Of a DNA stretch of 64,000 bases, positions 45,354 through 54,418 are shown in pieces (position 1 is the stretch's first letter; each line of letters begins with the position of its first letter). Source of the stretch: Neptuniibacter sp048548695. Its GTDB lineage: Bacteria > Pseudomonadota > Gammaproteobacteria > Pseudomonadales > Balneatricaceae. The stretch lies in assembly GCF_048548695.1 (NCBI RefSeq), contig NZ_JBLYIF010000009.1; one strand, given 5' to 3'. Below the pieces are notes generated by a model. It saw only the letters and a program-made list of their open reading frames with translations. It had not been told where the DNA came from and did not search any database. The translations under genes and the position numbers were made by a program.

Positions 45354-46805
45354 ATGCAATGGGAAACTGTGATTGGCCTGGAGATCCACGTTCAGCTCTC
45401 CACCACAACTAAAATTTTTTCCGGTGCCAGCACTGCGTTTGGCGCAGAACCCAACACCCAGGCATGCGCTGTTGACCTGGCCCTGCCAGGCACCCTGCCG
45501 GTACTGAATATTGAAGCCGTGCGCAAGGCCGTAGCATTTGGCCTGGCTGTAGATGCTGAAATAGGCAAACGCTCCGTTTTTGAGCGCAAAAACTACTTCT
45601 ACCCAGACCTGCCCAAGGGCTACCAGACCACCCAATTGGCAGAACCTATTGTAGGCACCGGCCATGTAGAGATCACACTGGACGACGGCAGCTCGCGCCA
45701 GGTTCGCATTCATCACGCGCATCTAGAAGAAGACGCGGGCAAGTCGCTGCATGAAGATTTCCACGGCATGAGCGGCATCGACCTGAATCGCGCGGGGACA
45801 CCGCTGATCGAAATCGTTACCGAACCTGACATGCGTACCGCCGAAGAAGCCGTCGCCTTTGCTCGCAAGCTTCACTCAGTGGTCACCTCCATTGGCATTT
45901 GCGATGGCAATATGGCAGAAGGCTCAATGCGCTTTGACGTTAACGTTTCTGTGCGGCCCGCCGGTAGCGAAACACTGGGCACCCGCACGGAAACCAAAAA
46001 CCTCAACTCTTTCCGTTTTATGGAGGAAGCCATTGAGCTGGAAGTAGAGCGCCAAATCGACCTGATTGAAAGTGGCGGCAAGGTTATTCAAGAGACCCGT
46101 CTCTACAATGGCGACACCAAGGTAGCCCGCTCCATGCGCAGCAAAGAAGAAGCCAACGACTACCGTTACTTCCCCTGCCCGGACCTGCTACCCGTCGTAA
46201 TCGATGAAAGCTTTATCGATGCAGTTCGTGACTCCCTCCCCATGCTGCCTGACCAGTGGAAAGCACTGTTTATCGAGCAGTACAGCCTGTCAGATTACGA
46301 TGCTGACGTACTGTCCTCTTCACCTTCCCAAGCCGCTTATTTCGCTGCAGCAGCCAAAGTTTGCGATGACGGCAAACTGGCCGCCAACTGGGTTATGGGC
46401 GAGTTGGCCAGGCACCTTAATCAGCATGACCTGGAGATCAACACCAGTCCGGTTTCTGCTGAGCAGCTCGGCGGGTTACTACTACGAGTAAAGGACAACA
46501 CCCTGTCCGGCAAAATTGCCAAACAAGTATTTGAATTCATGTGGTCAGAAGGCGGCACGGCTGATGAAATCATCGAAGCCAAAGGCCTTAAACAGGTCAC
46601 TGATAGCGGCGCCATCGAGCAGATTGTCGACCAGGTCATTGCCCAGTGCAGTCAACAGGTAGAGCAGTACATTACTGCCGAACCTGATAAGCGCGGCAAG
46701 ATGATCGGGTTCTTTATGGGACAGGTCATGAAACTATCCCAAGGCAAAGCCAACCCAGGACAGGTTCAGGGCATCCTGAAGCAAAAGCTGGACGCGCTAG
46801 TCTAA
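45354..46805 (+). CDS. gatB: Asp/Glu-tRNA amidotransferase subunit B
   Basis: A 483-residue GatB starting WETVIGLEIHVQL, with FERKNYFYPDLPKGYQ and EEDAGKSLH in the kinase/cradle domain and a C-terminal helical YqeY-like tail (NPGQVQGILKQKL). It activates the acyl group of mischarged tRNA with ATP and amidates it. The ATG at 45354 lies four bases after the gatA stop. A strong terminator follows. Confidence 0.98.
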   Translation: MQWETVIGLEIHVQLSTTTKIFSGASTAFGAEPNTQACAVDLALPGTLPVLNIEAVRKAVAFGLAVDAEIGKRSVFERKNYFYPDLPKGYQTTQLAEPIVGTGHVEITLDDGSSRQVRIHHAHLEEDAGKSLHEDFHGMSGIDLNRAGTPLIEIVTEPDMRTAEEAVAFARKLHSVVTSIGICDGNMAEGSMRFDVNVSVRPAGSETLGTRTETKNLNSFRFMEEAIELEVERQIDLIESGGKVIQETRLYNGDTKVARSMRSKEEANDYRYFPCPDLLPVVIDESFIDAVRDSLPMLPDQWKALFIEQYSLSDYDADVLSSSPSQAAYFAAAAKVCDDGKLAANWVMGELARHLNQHDLEINTSPVSAEQLGGLLLRVKDNTLSGKIAKQVFEFMWSEGGTADEIIEAKGLKQVTDSGAIEQIVDQVIAQCSQQVEQYITAEPDKRGKMIGFFMGQVMKLSQGKANPGQVQGILKQKLDALV

Positions 46806-46820
46806 TCAAGCAGACGAAAA

Positions 46821-46854
46821 AAATGCCGCCCAGGGTAACCTGCGCGGCATTTTT
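46821..46854 (+). terminator. gatCAB terminator
   Basis: AAATGCCGC pairs with GCGGCATTT, with an inner CAGG-GTAA-CCTG stem capped by a GNRA-type GTAA loop, then a T run. It lies 15 bases past gatB. Confidence 0.9.
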
Positions 46855-46874
46855 AATGGCTCAACTACCAGACC

Positions 46875-46905
46875 TAAAAAAACCCGCCGGCTAAGCTGGC
46901 GGGTT
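46875..46905 (-). terminator. terminator of the TorF-type porin gene
   Basis: On the minus strand AACCCGCC and GGCGGGTT form a stem with an inner AGC-TTA-GCC region, followed by a run of T. It is placed 33 bases downstream of the porin stop. Confidence 0.88.
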
Positions 46906-46937
46906 AAGGTCTAGTATGTCAACCGGGGTTGTCGATC

Positions 46938-47585
46938 TTAAAACTCGAAAGTTTTGCTGATGGAGAAGGTTACAGTAGAACCGTCGCCCAGATCTTCGTC
47001 AGCATTGATATAAGCTACGCCCATATCCAGACCTTCGTAAGTAAAGCCGTAACCCAGCTCAACGTAATCGCCTTCGTAATCTTTACCGAAGTCACCGTAA
47101 GTCAGGTATGCACCTTCGTACTCACCGGTCAGAGCAACAAAGCTGTAATCCGCTTCGTCATAGCCAGATGGGCCATCTTCAGTACCGTACGTAACTTCCA
47201 GGCTCAAGAAGCTGTAACCGAAGTTCAGGTTCAATTCGTGGAAATCAACATCGCCTTCAGTGTAGAAGTAGCCGGTGTAACCTACGCTGTAAGAGAAACC
47301 ACCGATTTCGTTGCCGTAGCCACCATAGATGTCGTACTCAACCTGTTCGCCATCATCGGAAGTGTCTGGCGCGTCCAGGCTAGCTGCCCACAGGCCAACG
47401 TAGATACCGTTGTCCGCTGCGTAGTCAACACCACCCATAACGCTGGCACCTTCAGTCTGATCCACACCACGGAACCAGTAATCGCTCATAGCGCCAACAT
47501 TTGCAGACAAACCTGCCTGAGCAACAACAGACGCAGACATCAGGCCAGCAGCAATCAGTGCTTTAGTCATTGGTTTCATCATCAT
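46938..47585 (-). CDS. TorF family putative porin
   Basis: A 215-residue outer-membrane protein. The signal peptide (ALIAAGLMSASVVAQA) is followed by LSANVGAMSDYWFRGVDQTE, the hallmark start of the TorF (TIGR02001) family. Alternating aromatic and acidic beta strands follow, rich in Tyr, Gly, Asp and Glu (YDIYGGYGNEIGGFSYSVGY), with a terminal Phe (SISKTFEF). It is likely a small beta barrel; transport substrates are not known. Its low-cysteine, acidic composition creates a long open frame on the other strand that is not a gene. It has its own terminator and a long upstream region. Confidence 0.88.
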   Translation of the reverse strand: MMMKPMTKALIAAGLMSASVVAQAGLSANVGAMSDYWFRGVDQTEGASVMGGVDYAADNGIYVGLWAASLDAPDTSDDGEQVEYDIYGGYGNEIGGFSYSVGYTGYFYTEGDVDFHELNLNFGYSFLSLEVTYGTEDGPSGYDEADYSFVALTGEYEGAYLTYGDFGKDYEGDYVELGYGFTYEGLDMGVAYINADEDLGDGSTVTFSISKTFEF

Positions 47586-48324
47586 TTATTCCCCCCTAGG
47601 ATATGTTAATTGTGATGATTGCCCTACTTAAAGCACATGCCGTGCCACAAGATAGAACATGTTAAAAATCATATACTTAATATATTTAAATTTTTAACTA
47701 TCACAAACTATGAAATGTCGCACGACCGCCAATGCACCTATTTAGAGCACAAAAATCAACGATCGCACCATCATCTGCCGCGATCATAAGAAAACCTTAA
47801 CTGCAGTGCAACAATTTAGTTACTTATTTGTAACCTATCAGAGCCTGATTACGCTTTTTATCGTCTAAAAGCTTATTATTTAAAGAAAACCCCATACCAC
47901 GACTATAAAAGAAGCTTCATATTGCACCGCAAACTCATCAGCCCAAAAAACAGATAAGTACCTGTTCACCGATGGCACGCTGATGCGACACGCACTAATA
48001 CAGCAGCGGTATGACCGACAATTCACCGCACCTGCCAACCGCCAAACTCAGTAATTAGCAAAGGCATAACCTCAAGCACGACCCTATCCTGCGGCAACCC
48101 CTAAACTTGGAGCATATATTCAGGGAGCCCTGCACCCGGTAGCAACGCGCGATTTTGACAAGCTAAAGCATAAGAAGGAGGCGAATACCTGCGGCAACAG
48201 GTCAGCGTAGAGGCTAAGTCAGGCCCTGCCGTTGCGTGGTGTTATATCCTAAAACCCACATATATGATCTGATTCTGCCAGGTGACCGGGTTGAATAACC
48301 CTATGGGACGGAAGATTTAAGACA
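47586..48324. other. ~740-bp stretch without a recognised gene
   Basis: No protein frame, tRNA or known RNA family could be recognised. The porin-proximal part is AT-rich and has an 8-bp inverted repeat GTTAAAAA (47661-47668) with TTTTTAAC (47691-47698). The distal part is richer in GC and has hairpin-forming stretches (CCTG-CGGCAA-CAGG at 48188-48201, GGGTT-GAAT-AACCC at 48288-48301). The 11-mer CCTGCGGCAAC occurs twice exactly 100 bp apart (48088 and 48188). The porin promoter and 5' leader, and possibly an unannotated small RNA, may lie here. Confidence 0.4.
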
Positions 48325-48371
48325 AAAAAAACACACTGCCGCCTTCTGCTATAGGCAACCAGTGTGTTTTT
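48325..48371. terminator. terminator downstream of the cold-shock-domain gene
   Basis: AAAAACACACTG and CAGTGTGTTTTT form a long stem around a loop that holds an additional GCC/GGC pairing. A and T runs on both sides allow function in both directions. It lies 16 bases past the minus-strand gene end. Confidence 0.8.
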
Positions 48372-48386
48372 AGTAGCGTATTTTAA

Positions 48387-48851
48387 TTAGCCTCTCAGCA
48401 CGGAAACATCTTCCGCCTGCAGACCTTTATCACTTTCCCGCACATTGAACCGCACCCGCTGACCTTCAGCCAGGGAACGATGCCCACGCCCGCGAATATT
48501 ACGAAAATGCACAAATACATCATCGCCATTACCGCGCGTGATAAAGCCAAAGCCCTTGGAAACATTGAACCACTTAACCGTTCCCTGTTCCCGGCCATCA
48601 TCTTCATCATCGCTGCACTCCTCTGCTCCAGAAGCACCTTCGCCACCACTCACTGTAGCGTTACCCAGACTGGCAATTACGGTTGCCCCGAGGGTTATAA
48701 TAAAGATCAACAGCAAGGCCGGAATATTAGACCACTGAATATCTACGCCAGCGAATTGCGCTAAAAGTAAAGGCAACAACGCGGTTGCAATCACACTTGC
48801 AATTAAACCTCGAATCAACAGACCACCCCTCATCATTATTTTAATTAACAA
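48387..48851 (-). CDS. membrane-anchored cold-shock-domain protein
   Basis: A 154-residue protein. Residues ~8-62 are two membrane helices (GLIASVIATALLPLLLAQF and IPALLLIFIITLGATVIASL), residues ~68-86 are an acidic linker (EECSDDEDDGRE), and 87-154 form a complete cold-shock domain with RNP1 KGFGFI and RNP2 VFVHF. Ordinary Csp proteins are ~70 residues and soluble; here the nucleic-acid-binding domain is tethered to the inner membrane, facing the cytosol by inference. The start could be the ATG at 48851 or the MMRGG codons after it. It is monocistronic. Confidence 0.85.
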   Translation of the reverse strand: MLIKIMMRGGLLIRGLIASVIATALLPLLLAQFAGVDIQWSNIPALLLIFIITLGATVIASLGNATVSGGEGASGAEECSDDEDDGREQGTVKWFNVSKGFGFITRGNGDDVFVHFRNIRGRGHRSLAEGQRVRFNVRESDKGLQAEDVSVLRG

Positions 48852-49039
48852 AAACAGATACCATTTATGAGCCGACTCTGGTCAATCTGAGCCGGACAAA
48901 AATTTATAACGAATTTCATATTCCTTTTCAATAGCTTATCCGTTATCAGTGAATTTAATTTCCATGTCTTTTGTTCTATGCTTAGCAATATAGATACCTT
49001 GTGCGACCGCACAAGCATAACCTTTGCTGCAGGTAAAAC

Positions 49040-49249
49040 ATGAATACATCGGACCGCATTACCGAACTGGAAACCCGAATCGCATTTCAGGAAGACACAT
49101 TGGACAAGCTAAATCAGGTCATCGCCCAACAAGAGCTGGATCTGGAAAAACTGACCCGAATGGTACAACTTATGAATCAGCAACTGCGCACGCTGGTTCA
49201 GGACGGAAACAGCGTTGTCAATGACACCACACCGCCACCACACTACTAA
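49040..49249 (+). CDS. slyX: SlyX family protein
   Basis: A 69-residue coiled-coil protein: RITELETRIAFQEDTLDKLNQ, VIAQQELDLEKL and the Pro/His-rich end TTPPPHY. The shape and ending are typical of SlyX, whose function is unknown. The stop overlaps the plsB start (TAATG), suggesting coupling. Confidence 0.9.
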   Translation: MNTSDRITELETRIAFQEDTLDKLNQVIAQQELDLEKLTRMVQLMNQQLRTLVQDGNSVVNDTTPPPHY

Positions 49250-51453
49250 TGAGTATCCGGCAGAGGCTGCTTAACGCGATATCCTTCGGCAAACCGGCGC
49301 CTGCTATTCGTCCTGCCGCCCTGCTACAACAGCCTGCTGCGTCCTCTACTGCCACCTACCTGTTACTGGATGATGCTGCACCTCACCTACAACGCATGTT
49401 GCTTAGCAGCATGCAGCGGCAATTTCCTGAGTCAGCGATACAAATTCTCGCGCTGAAAATTTTAGCGCCAGAAACAGGTTTATCGAGCCTGGAGCAACTA
49501 TTAACGCATCACCGACAGCAGAAAAACACTGCCGTCCGTCTAATACCCGTCAAACCTATTTACACCGAGCCCGGTCATATTAACCGTTTTCAACTGGGTC
49601 AGCCTGTCATTTTTCAGCTTTCAGCAGAAATAACTCAAACAACAGTTTCGCCAAACCTGGAAAGGGGTTACCAAAATTTACAAGACCACTTTGCCAACCT
49701 AAACAAATATCACCCTCTCCCCGATAGCAATACGAACGCCGGGATCATTCATGCCGTACTGAAACTTGAGCCTGTGCGCATCCAATTATTGCAGCGGGCA
49801 AAGCTTCAGCAATGCTCACCCAAACAAATGGAACAACAAGCCGAGGCTACATTGCTGGGCATTGCAGCCAGACCCAACTCCAGCACGGTGCGTTGTTTCA
49901 CTCCGCTGCTCAACTGGGTCTGGCAGCGGCTAGCGAAACAGATTGATATTACTGGCATGGAACATCTGCTAGCTCTGCCTCAGGACGTACAGCGGATCTA
50001 TATACCCTGCCATCGCAGCCACCTGGATTACTTGTTACTTAACTGGGTACTGCACAAAAATGGTTTCAAACTGCCGTTTGTGGCGGCGGGCGACAACCTG
50101 AACATTCCCGTTATTGGTCATCTGTTACAGCAAGCAGGCGCCGTTTTTATGCGCCGCCAGTTTCAGGGCGATGACCTCTACAGCAGCCTGTTTCAGGGAT
50201 ACCTGAATGAGCTAACCGAATCCCAACTGCCGTTTGAGTTTTTTATCGAAGGCGGCCGCAGCCGAACGGGCCACCTGCTACCAGCCAGGCTGGGCCTGTT
50301 AAGTATGTTACTGAGCAACCAGCTGCGCAGACCCCACCAACGCATGGCGCTGATCCCTGTCTGGTTTGGCTATGAACAGATACCCGAAGTACCTGCATAT
50401 ATTTCACAATTACAGGGCGAGAAAAAACAGCCTGAAACCCTGCGCGGTGTCCTAAAATCGGCAAAATTGCTAAAACGTAATCTGGGCAATATTCAGGTGG
50501 CATTTGCGCCACCAATAAGAGTATCCCCGCCCGAATCCAAACAGCTTACCCGTCACAAAGCAGGACTATTAGCTACTGAAGTGCTCACCCGCATCAATCA
50601 GCTAACCCAATTCAATGAGGGTTCCCTGCTGGCGCTGGTATTGCTGGACCAACCGCAACAGACAAAGCAGCAAGTTATCGCCCGCTTCTCTGCACTTAAC
50701 CAACTGGTGCAACACTTACCCGACAACGGAAGCCCGCATCCACTCTTCAATGCCACCGAAGCAATTCGGAATGCTGACGCCCGAGGCCAGCTGAGCGTCA
50801 ACCAACAGCACGTAACTATTGACCACAAACAATCCACAGAACTCTGGTACCTGCGCAATACAGTAGAACACTGCCTGTTATTACCAGCCCTTTACCTGCT
50901 GTTATGCCAGCGCCTAGAACGGCCCCATGCACTGTGCATCAATCGCCTGATGCGCCTTACCTATCCACTCCTAAAAGCTGAGTACTACTTGCCCTGGACG
51001 GAACAACAATTGACCACCCTGCTGCATAAACAACGACAACACCTGCTAGACCAGGGGCTACTGGCTGCCGCCAAACATCAACATTGGCGGTGCACTGCTC
51101 ATCCTTTAGTGGCTTTACTGCAGCGATTAGCCGAAGGCGTTGTCCTCAGATACCTTCTGGTATTGAAATCAGTATCCGCTGCAACCTATATCGACCGGGA
51201 AACACTGTTAGAAAGCTGCCAGACACTGGGATTGCAGCTGCAACGCAATACCGGCCACCCGGTAGCCCCTTATGCTGACAGACGAGCGCTAGAGCACCTG
51301 ATCAACTTGCTGCTCCGATTTGATTTGCTAGAAGAGCAGCCACCGGGAATAAGACTGGGCACCTTGCCGCGCGACCTGCCGAAACATATGAGCCAGTTAT
51401 TACCCGCGCATCTGATGCAGTCTCTGGAGAGCCGTGTGGGGTTGCGCGATTAG
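49249..51453 (+). CDS. plsB: glycerol-3-phosphate 1-O-acyltransferase
   Basis: A 734-residue acyltransferase that starts phospholipid synthesis by acylating glycerol-3-phosphate at the inner membrane. The catalytic HX4D is His255-Asp260 in HRSHLDYLLLNW. Block II is GAVFMRRQF, block III FIEGGRSRTG with Glu334. Family members are usually ~800 residues, so this is a shorter one, mostly at the ends. It overlaps slyX by one base and ends convergent with rsmJ, overlapping it by 4 bp. Confidence 0.93.
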   Translation: MSIRQRLLNAISFGKPAPAIRPAALLQQPAASSTATYLLLDDAAPHLQRMLLSSMQRQFPESAIQILALKILAPETGLSSLEQLLTHHRQQKNTAVRLIPVKPIYTEPGHINRFQLGQPVIFQLSAEITQTTVSPNLERGYQNLQDHFANLNKYHPLPDSNTNAGIIHAVLKLEPVRIQLLQRAKLQQCSPKQMEQQAEATLLGIAARPNSSTVRCFTPLLNWVWQRLAKQIDITGMEHLLALPQDVQRIYIPCHRSHLDYLLLNWVLHKNGFKLPFVAAGDNLNIPVIGHLLQQAGAVFMRRQFQGDDLYSSLFQGYLNELTESQLPFEFFIEGGRSRTGHLLPARLGLLSMLLSNQLRRPHQRMALIPVWFGYEQIPEVPAYISQLQGEKKQPETLRGVLKSAKLLKRNLGNIQVAFAPPIRVSPPESKQLTRHKAGLLATEVLTRINQLTQFNEGSLLALVLLDQPQQTKQQVIARFSALNQLVQHLPDNGSPHPLFNATEAIRNADARGQLSVNQQHVTIDHKQSTELWYLRNTVEHCLLLPALYLLLCQRLERPHALCINRLMRLTYPLLKAEYYLPWTEQQLTTLLHKQRQHLLDQGLLAAAKHQHWRCTAHPLVALLQRLAEGVVLRYLLVLKSVSAATYIDRETLLESCQTLGLQLQRNTGHPVAPYADRRALEHLINLLLRFDLLEEQPPGIRLGTLPRDLPKHMSQLLPAHLMQSLESRVGLRD

Positions 51454-52229
51454 AGTTTTTTAAGGGTATAGATATCATATCGGCTGGATTTACCCTCCAG
51501 CTGAAATGAAGGAGTCTGCTGCGCCAGGAACGGTGCCTTGCGAGGCCTTTTAACCACCACGCGATGAGAGGCGATCTGCAACGCTGCAGCCAACAATCCA
51601 TCGGCATCCAGGTCATCCCCCACCACAGGACGAAACGTCCGCATCTCTTTTTTAACCAGCGCGGTTTTATCGTTATGGGGAAACATCGGGTCCAGATAAA
51701 CTACGGCAAACCGCTTGCCACATTTGGCTTCTGCCTGCATCCAGCTCAAGCTGTCAGCGGAAACAAGTTGCATACGTGCAGTGATCTCTCGTAACGCCAT
51801 ATCATCCGCCTGATTCGCCCGCCACAAGCCATCAGCCAACAACGCATGCACAACTGGCGCACGCTCCAGTAACGTGACCTCACAACCAAGTGTCGCCAAC
51901 ACGAATGCATCCTTGCCCAGCCCTGCGGTAGCATCCAGCACTTCAGGCCGTACCCCGCCTTTAATACCAACAGCTTTGGCAATCATCTGACCTTTACCGC
52001 CACCAAACTGGCGGCGATGGGCAACACTGCCAGATACAAAATCCACCCGTGTCGGCCCTGGGACTTTTTTGCCCAATGGTTGTAACTGCAGCCCTTGCGG
52101 TAACACTTCAAGCAGGAGGTCAAATTCTGACGTGTCATTGACTAGAGGCAAACTCAGCTGATCCGCCAACTGTCTGGCCTGCTCAGCACACACAGCATCA
52201 GCTCTGATCGCCAGACGCTCTGACATCAT
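51450..52229 (-). CDS. rsmJ: 16S rRNA m2G1516 methyltransferase
   Basis: A 259-residue SAM-dependent methyltransferase. Visible are LQPLGKKVPGPTRVDFV, the RR-F-GGGKGQMIAKAVG stretch, the SAM loop VLDATAGLGKDAFVLA, and VYLDPMFP. This is the RsmJ/YhiQ pattern. The frame is open upstream into uppP; the ATG at 52229 overlaps the uppP stop (ATGA), with a second ATG at 52226. The end is convergent with plsB. Confidence 0.93.
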   Translation of the reverse strand: MMSERLAIRADAVCAEQARQLADQLSLPLVNDTSEFDLLLEVLPQGLQLQPLGKKVPGPTRVDFVSGSVAHRRQFGGGKGQMIAKAVGIKGGVRPEVLDATAGLGKDAFVLATLGCEVTLLERAPVVHALLADGLWRANQADDMALREITARMQLVSADSLSWMQAEAKCGKRFAVVYLDPMFPHNDKTALVKKEMRTFRPVVGDDLDADGLLAAALQIASHRVVVKRPRKAPFLAQQTPSFQLEGKSSRYDIYTLKKL

Positions 52230-53029
52230 GCTGCCATGCCCATCCAGACCACCAGCAACACCATGCCGAGTACCATCCGGTAAATCACAAACGGCTGCAT
52301 ACCGATGCGGTCCAACCAACTGAGAAACAGGTGAATACAAGCATAAGCACTAAGCCCGGCAATCACCGTACCCATTAACACGGCACTCCACTGCGGCTCT
52401 GGTGCCTGGACAAGATCGAGGGTTTTCAACAGCCCGGCGCCCAAAATCACCGGCACCGATAACAAGAAGGAAAACCGTGCCGCTGCCTGGCGTTTTAGCC
52501 CCAACAACAGCCCCGCGGTAATTGTGATACCACTGCGTGAGGTCCCGGGAATCAGAGCCACGGCCTGCGCCAGACCAATAATGCAAGCATCTTTCAGGGT
52601 AAGCTGCTCCATTGCCCGACGCTCGGTACGACACCAATCAGCCACTCCCAGCAGCGCACCAAAGATAAGCGTGGTGGCAGCAATCACCAGTATTGACCTG
52701 AGCTCAGTTTCAATCAGGTGATTAAACGTTACTCCCGCCAGCACCGCTGGCAAGGTGGCGATAATGATCCACCATGCCAAGCGAGACTCAGCACTGGACT
52801 GACCAGTTAACCCCCGACACCATGCCACCAGCAACTGCACCAGGTCGGTACGAAAATAGACCATGACCGCCAGCAGAGTGCCGACATGCACCCCCACATC
52901 AAATGCCAAACCTTGATCGGCCCAGCCCAATAACTGGGAGGGTAAAATAAGGTGCGCTGAGCTACTGATAGGCAAGAATTCAGTGAGGCCCTGCAACAGA
53001 GCCAGAATCACCAGATGCAAAAAATCCAT
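52226..53029 (-). CDS. uppP: undecaprenyl-diphosphatase
   Basis: A 267-residue UppP/BacA with eight or so membrane helices. The catalytic motifs are GLTEFLPISSSAHLIL at about 14-29 (with Glu17 and the Ser-Ser-Ser loop) and PGTSRSGITITAGLLLGL. It recycles undecaprenyl pyrophosphate for peptidoglycan and polysaccharide synthesis. The ATG follows the tsaB stop directly. Confidence 0.96.
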   Translation of the reverse strand: MDFLHLVILALLQGLTEFLPISSSAHLILPSQLLGWADQGLAFDVGVHVGTLLAVMVYFRTDLVQLLVAWCRGLTGQSSAESRLAWWIIIATLPAVLAGVTFNHLIETELRSILVIAATTLIFGALLGVADWCRTERRAMEQLTLKDACIIGLAQAVALIPGTSRSGITITAGLLLGLKRQAAARFSFLLSVPVILGAGLLKTLDLVQAPEPQWSAVLMGTVIAGLSAYACIHLFLSWLDRIGMQPFVIYRMVLGMVLLVVWMGMAA

Positions 53030-53716
53030 TTATTGTTGATCCACTTTTTTCCAGGCCACTTGATCCCGCAGGTAAACCGGCAAAGCATTTTCCGCTGTCA
53101 CCGTATTGCCCTGCGCCCAGTCCGCTTGCGCCAACGTCAATATGGCAGCCGCATCAGGGTAATAAGTCTTGGCAGAACAGGTCACCAGTGCCTGCACCTG
53201 AGCCGACATAGAACCCAGATAGGCCCAACCGCTACCCACAGCTAAAGGGGCCTGCATCTCTGGCAACACCAAGTCACCGGGGGCACAGACCTGTTCCGGC
53301 AACAGTTCCACTGGCAAGCCCTGCTCTATCTGATACGCCGCGACATAAATCTCATCCATGCGTGCATCTAAAGCAGCCACCACGTGCAGCACCTGCTCCT
53401 GCTGCCAGGCACTAAGCGCCAGCGCACGTAAGGTGGATATCGGAATCACCGGCAGATTCGCGGCGTAAGCCAGCCCTTGGGTCACACCTGTGGCAATCCG
53501 GATGCCAGCAAAGGAACCGGGACCGCGCCCAAATGCGATAGCATCAAGTTGTTTCACACTCAGTTCGGCCTGAGCCAGCAGTGACTCCACCATGGGTAAC
53601 AACTGCTGGGTATGCTGGCGCGGGATGATGCGGAAATCGTGTATAACTTCACCATCCAGGCTGAGAGCAACTGAACAGGCATCAGTGGAGGTATCCAGTG
53701 CAAGTATTTTTGCCAT
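53030..53716 (-). CDS. tsaB: tRNA t6A biosynthesis protein TsaB
   Basis: A 228-residue ASKHA-fold protein: ILALDTSTDACSVAL, HTQQLLPMVESLLAQA and AFGRGPGSFAGIRIATGVTQGL. It lacks the metal-binding HxxxH of TsaD and serves as its partner for t6A37 formation. It is directly followed by uppP. Confidence 0.95.
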   Translation of the reverse strand: MAKILALDTSTDACSVALSLDGEVIHDFRIIPRQHTQQLLPMVESLLAQAELSVKQLDAIAFGRGPGSFAGIRIATGVTQGLAYAANLPVIPISTLRALALSAWQQEQVLHVVAALDARMDEIYVAAYQIEQGLPVELLPEQVCAPGDLVLPEMQAPLAVGSGWAYLGSMSAQVQALVTCSAKTYYPDAAAILTLAQADWAQGNTVTAENALPVYLRDQVAWKKVDQQ

Positions 53717-53801
53717 TGAGAGAGCTCTTTAAAACGAAGTTGCGGCGATTCTAACGCCCACAGTGAGTAATTTCATCTGCCTCATCCGCGGGAGGTAAAG
53801 C

Positions 53802-54416
53802 TTAGGACAGGTCCGCACCCCATGCCGGCATCAGGTCTTGCGGCAACTGCAGTTGATTCAGAATGCGTGCTACTACAAAGTCGATTATATCTGCCACCGT
53901 TTGTGGTCGGTGATAAAAACCGGGACTGGCGGGTATCACAACGGCACCCATTCGGGTCAGTTTCAGCATATGCTCCAGATGGATTTCTGAATATGGCGCT
54001 TCCCGGGGCACCAGAATCAGCTGCCGACGCTCCTTAAGTGCCACATCAGCTGCCCGCTCAATCAAATTATTACTGGCACCGCAGGCGATGGCTGAGAGCG
54101 AACCTGTACTGCAGGGACAAACCACCATGCTGCTGGGCGCGCCCGAACCAGAAGCCACCGGAGCCATCCATTGCTCCCTACCAAATACTCGCAATTGCCC
54201 CTCTTTAGCGGCAAAGCGGTTATAAAAAAAACGCTCCTGCTCAGCGGGTGTACCCGGCAACTTCAGGTCTGTCTCGGTATTGATCACCACCTGAGCTGCC
54301 CGTGAGATCATCAGATATACCCGACAGTTCAGCATCAGCAAGCATTCCAGTAAACGCAGGCCATACTGCGCACCCGATGCACCGGTAATCGCTAAAGTAA
54401 TTGTCTGTTGTGACAT
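53802..54416 (-). CDS. ubiX: flavin prenyltransferase UbiX
   Basis: A 204-residue flavoprotein: LAITGASGAQYGLRLLECL, MVVCPCSTGSLSAIACGASNNLIERAADV cut here as VVCPCSTGSLSAIACG, and LVPREAPYSEIHLEHMLKL. UbiX prenylates FMN for the UbiD decarboxylase of ubiquinone synthesis. It begins two bases after the mpl stop, so the pair is probably co-transcribed. Confidence 0.95.
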   Translation of the reverse strand: MSQQTITLAITGASGAQYGLRLLECLLMLNCRVYLMISRAAQVVINTETDLKLPGTPAEQERFFYNRFAAKEGQLRVFGREQWMAPVASGSGAPSSMVVCPCSTGSLSAIACGASNNLIERAADVALKERRQLILVPREAPYSEIHLEHMLKLTRMGAVVIPASPGFYHRPQTVADIIDFVVARILNQLQLPQDLMPAWGADLS

Positions 54417-54418
54417 GC

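Noticed and set aside
46929..47609. A 226-codon open frame on the plus strand across the TorF-type porin gene.
   Set aside because: It is an exact antisense shadow of a gene with signal peptide, family start motif and terminal Phe; it runs from the porin terminator side and has no recognisable domain or ribosome site.
48061..48320. Possible 6S RNA or tmRNA in the long gap (CCTGCGGC looked similar to the 3' part of 6S).
   Set aside because: The closing stem, central bubble and usual neighbour of 6S are not seen, and no tmRNA tRNA-like end exists.
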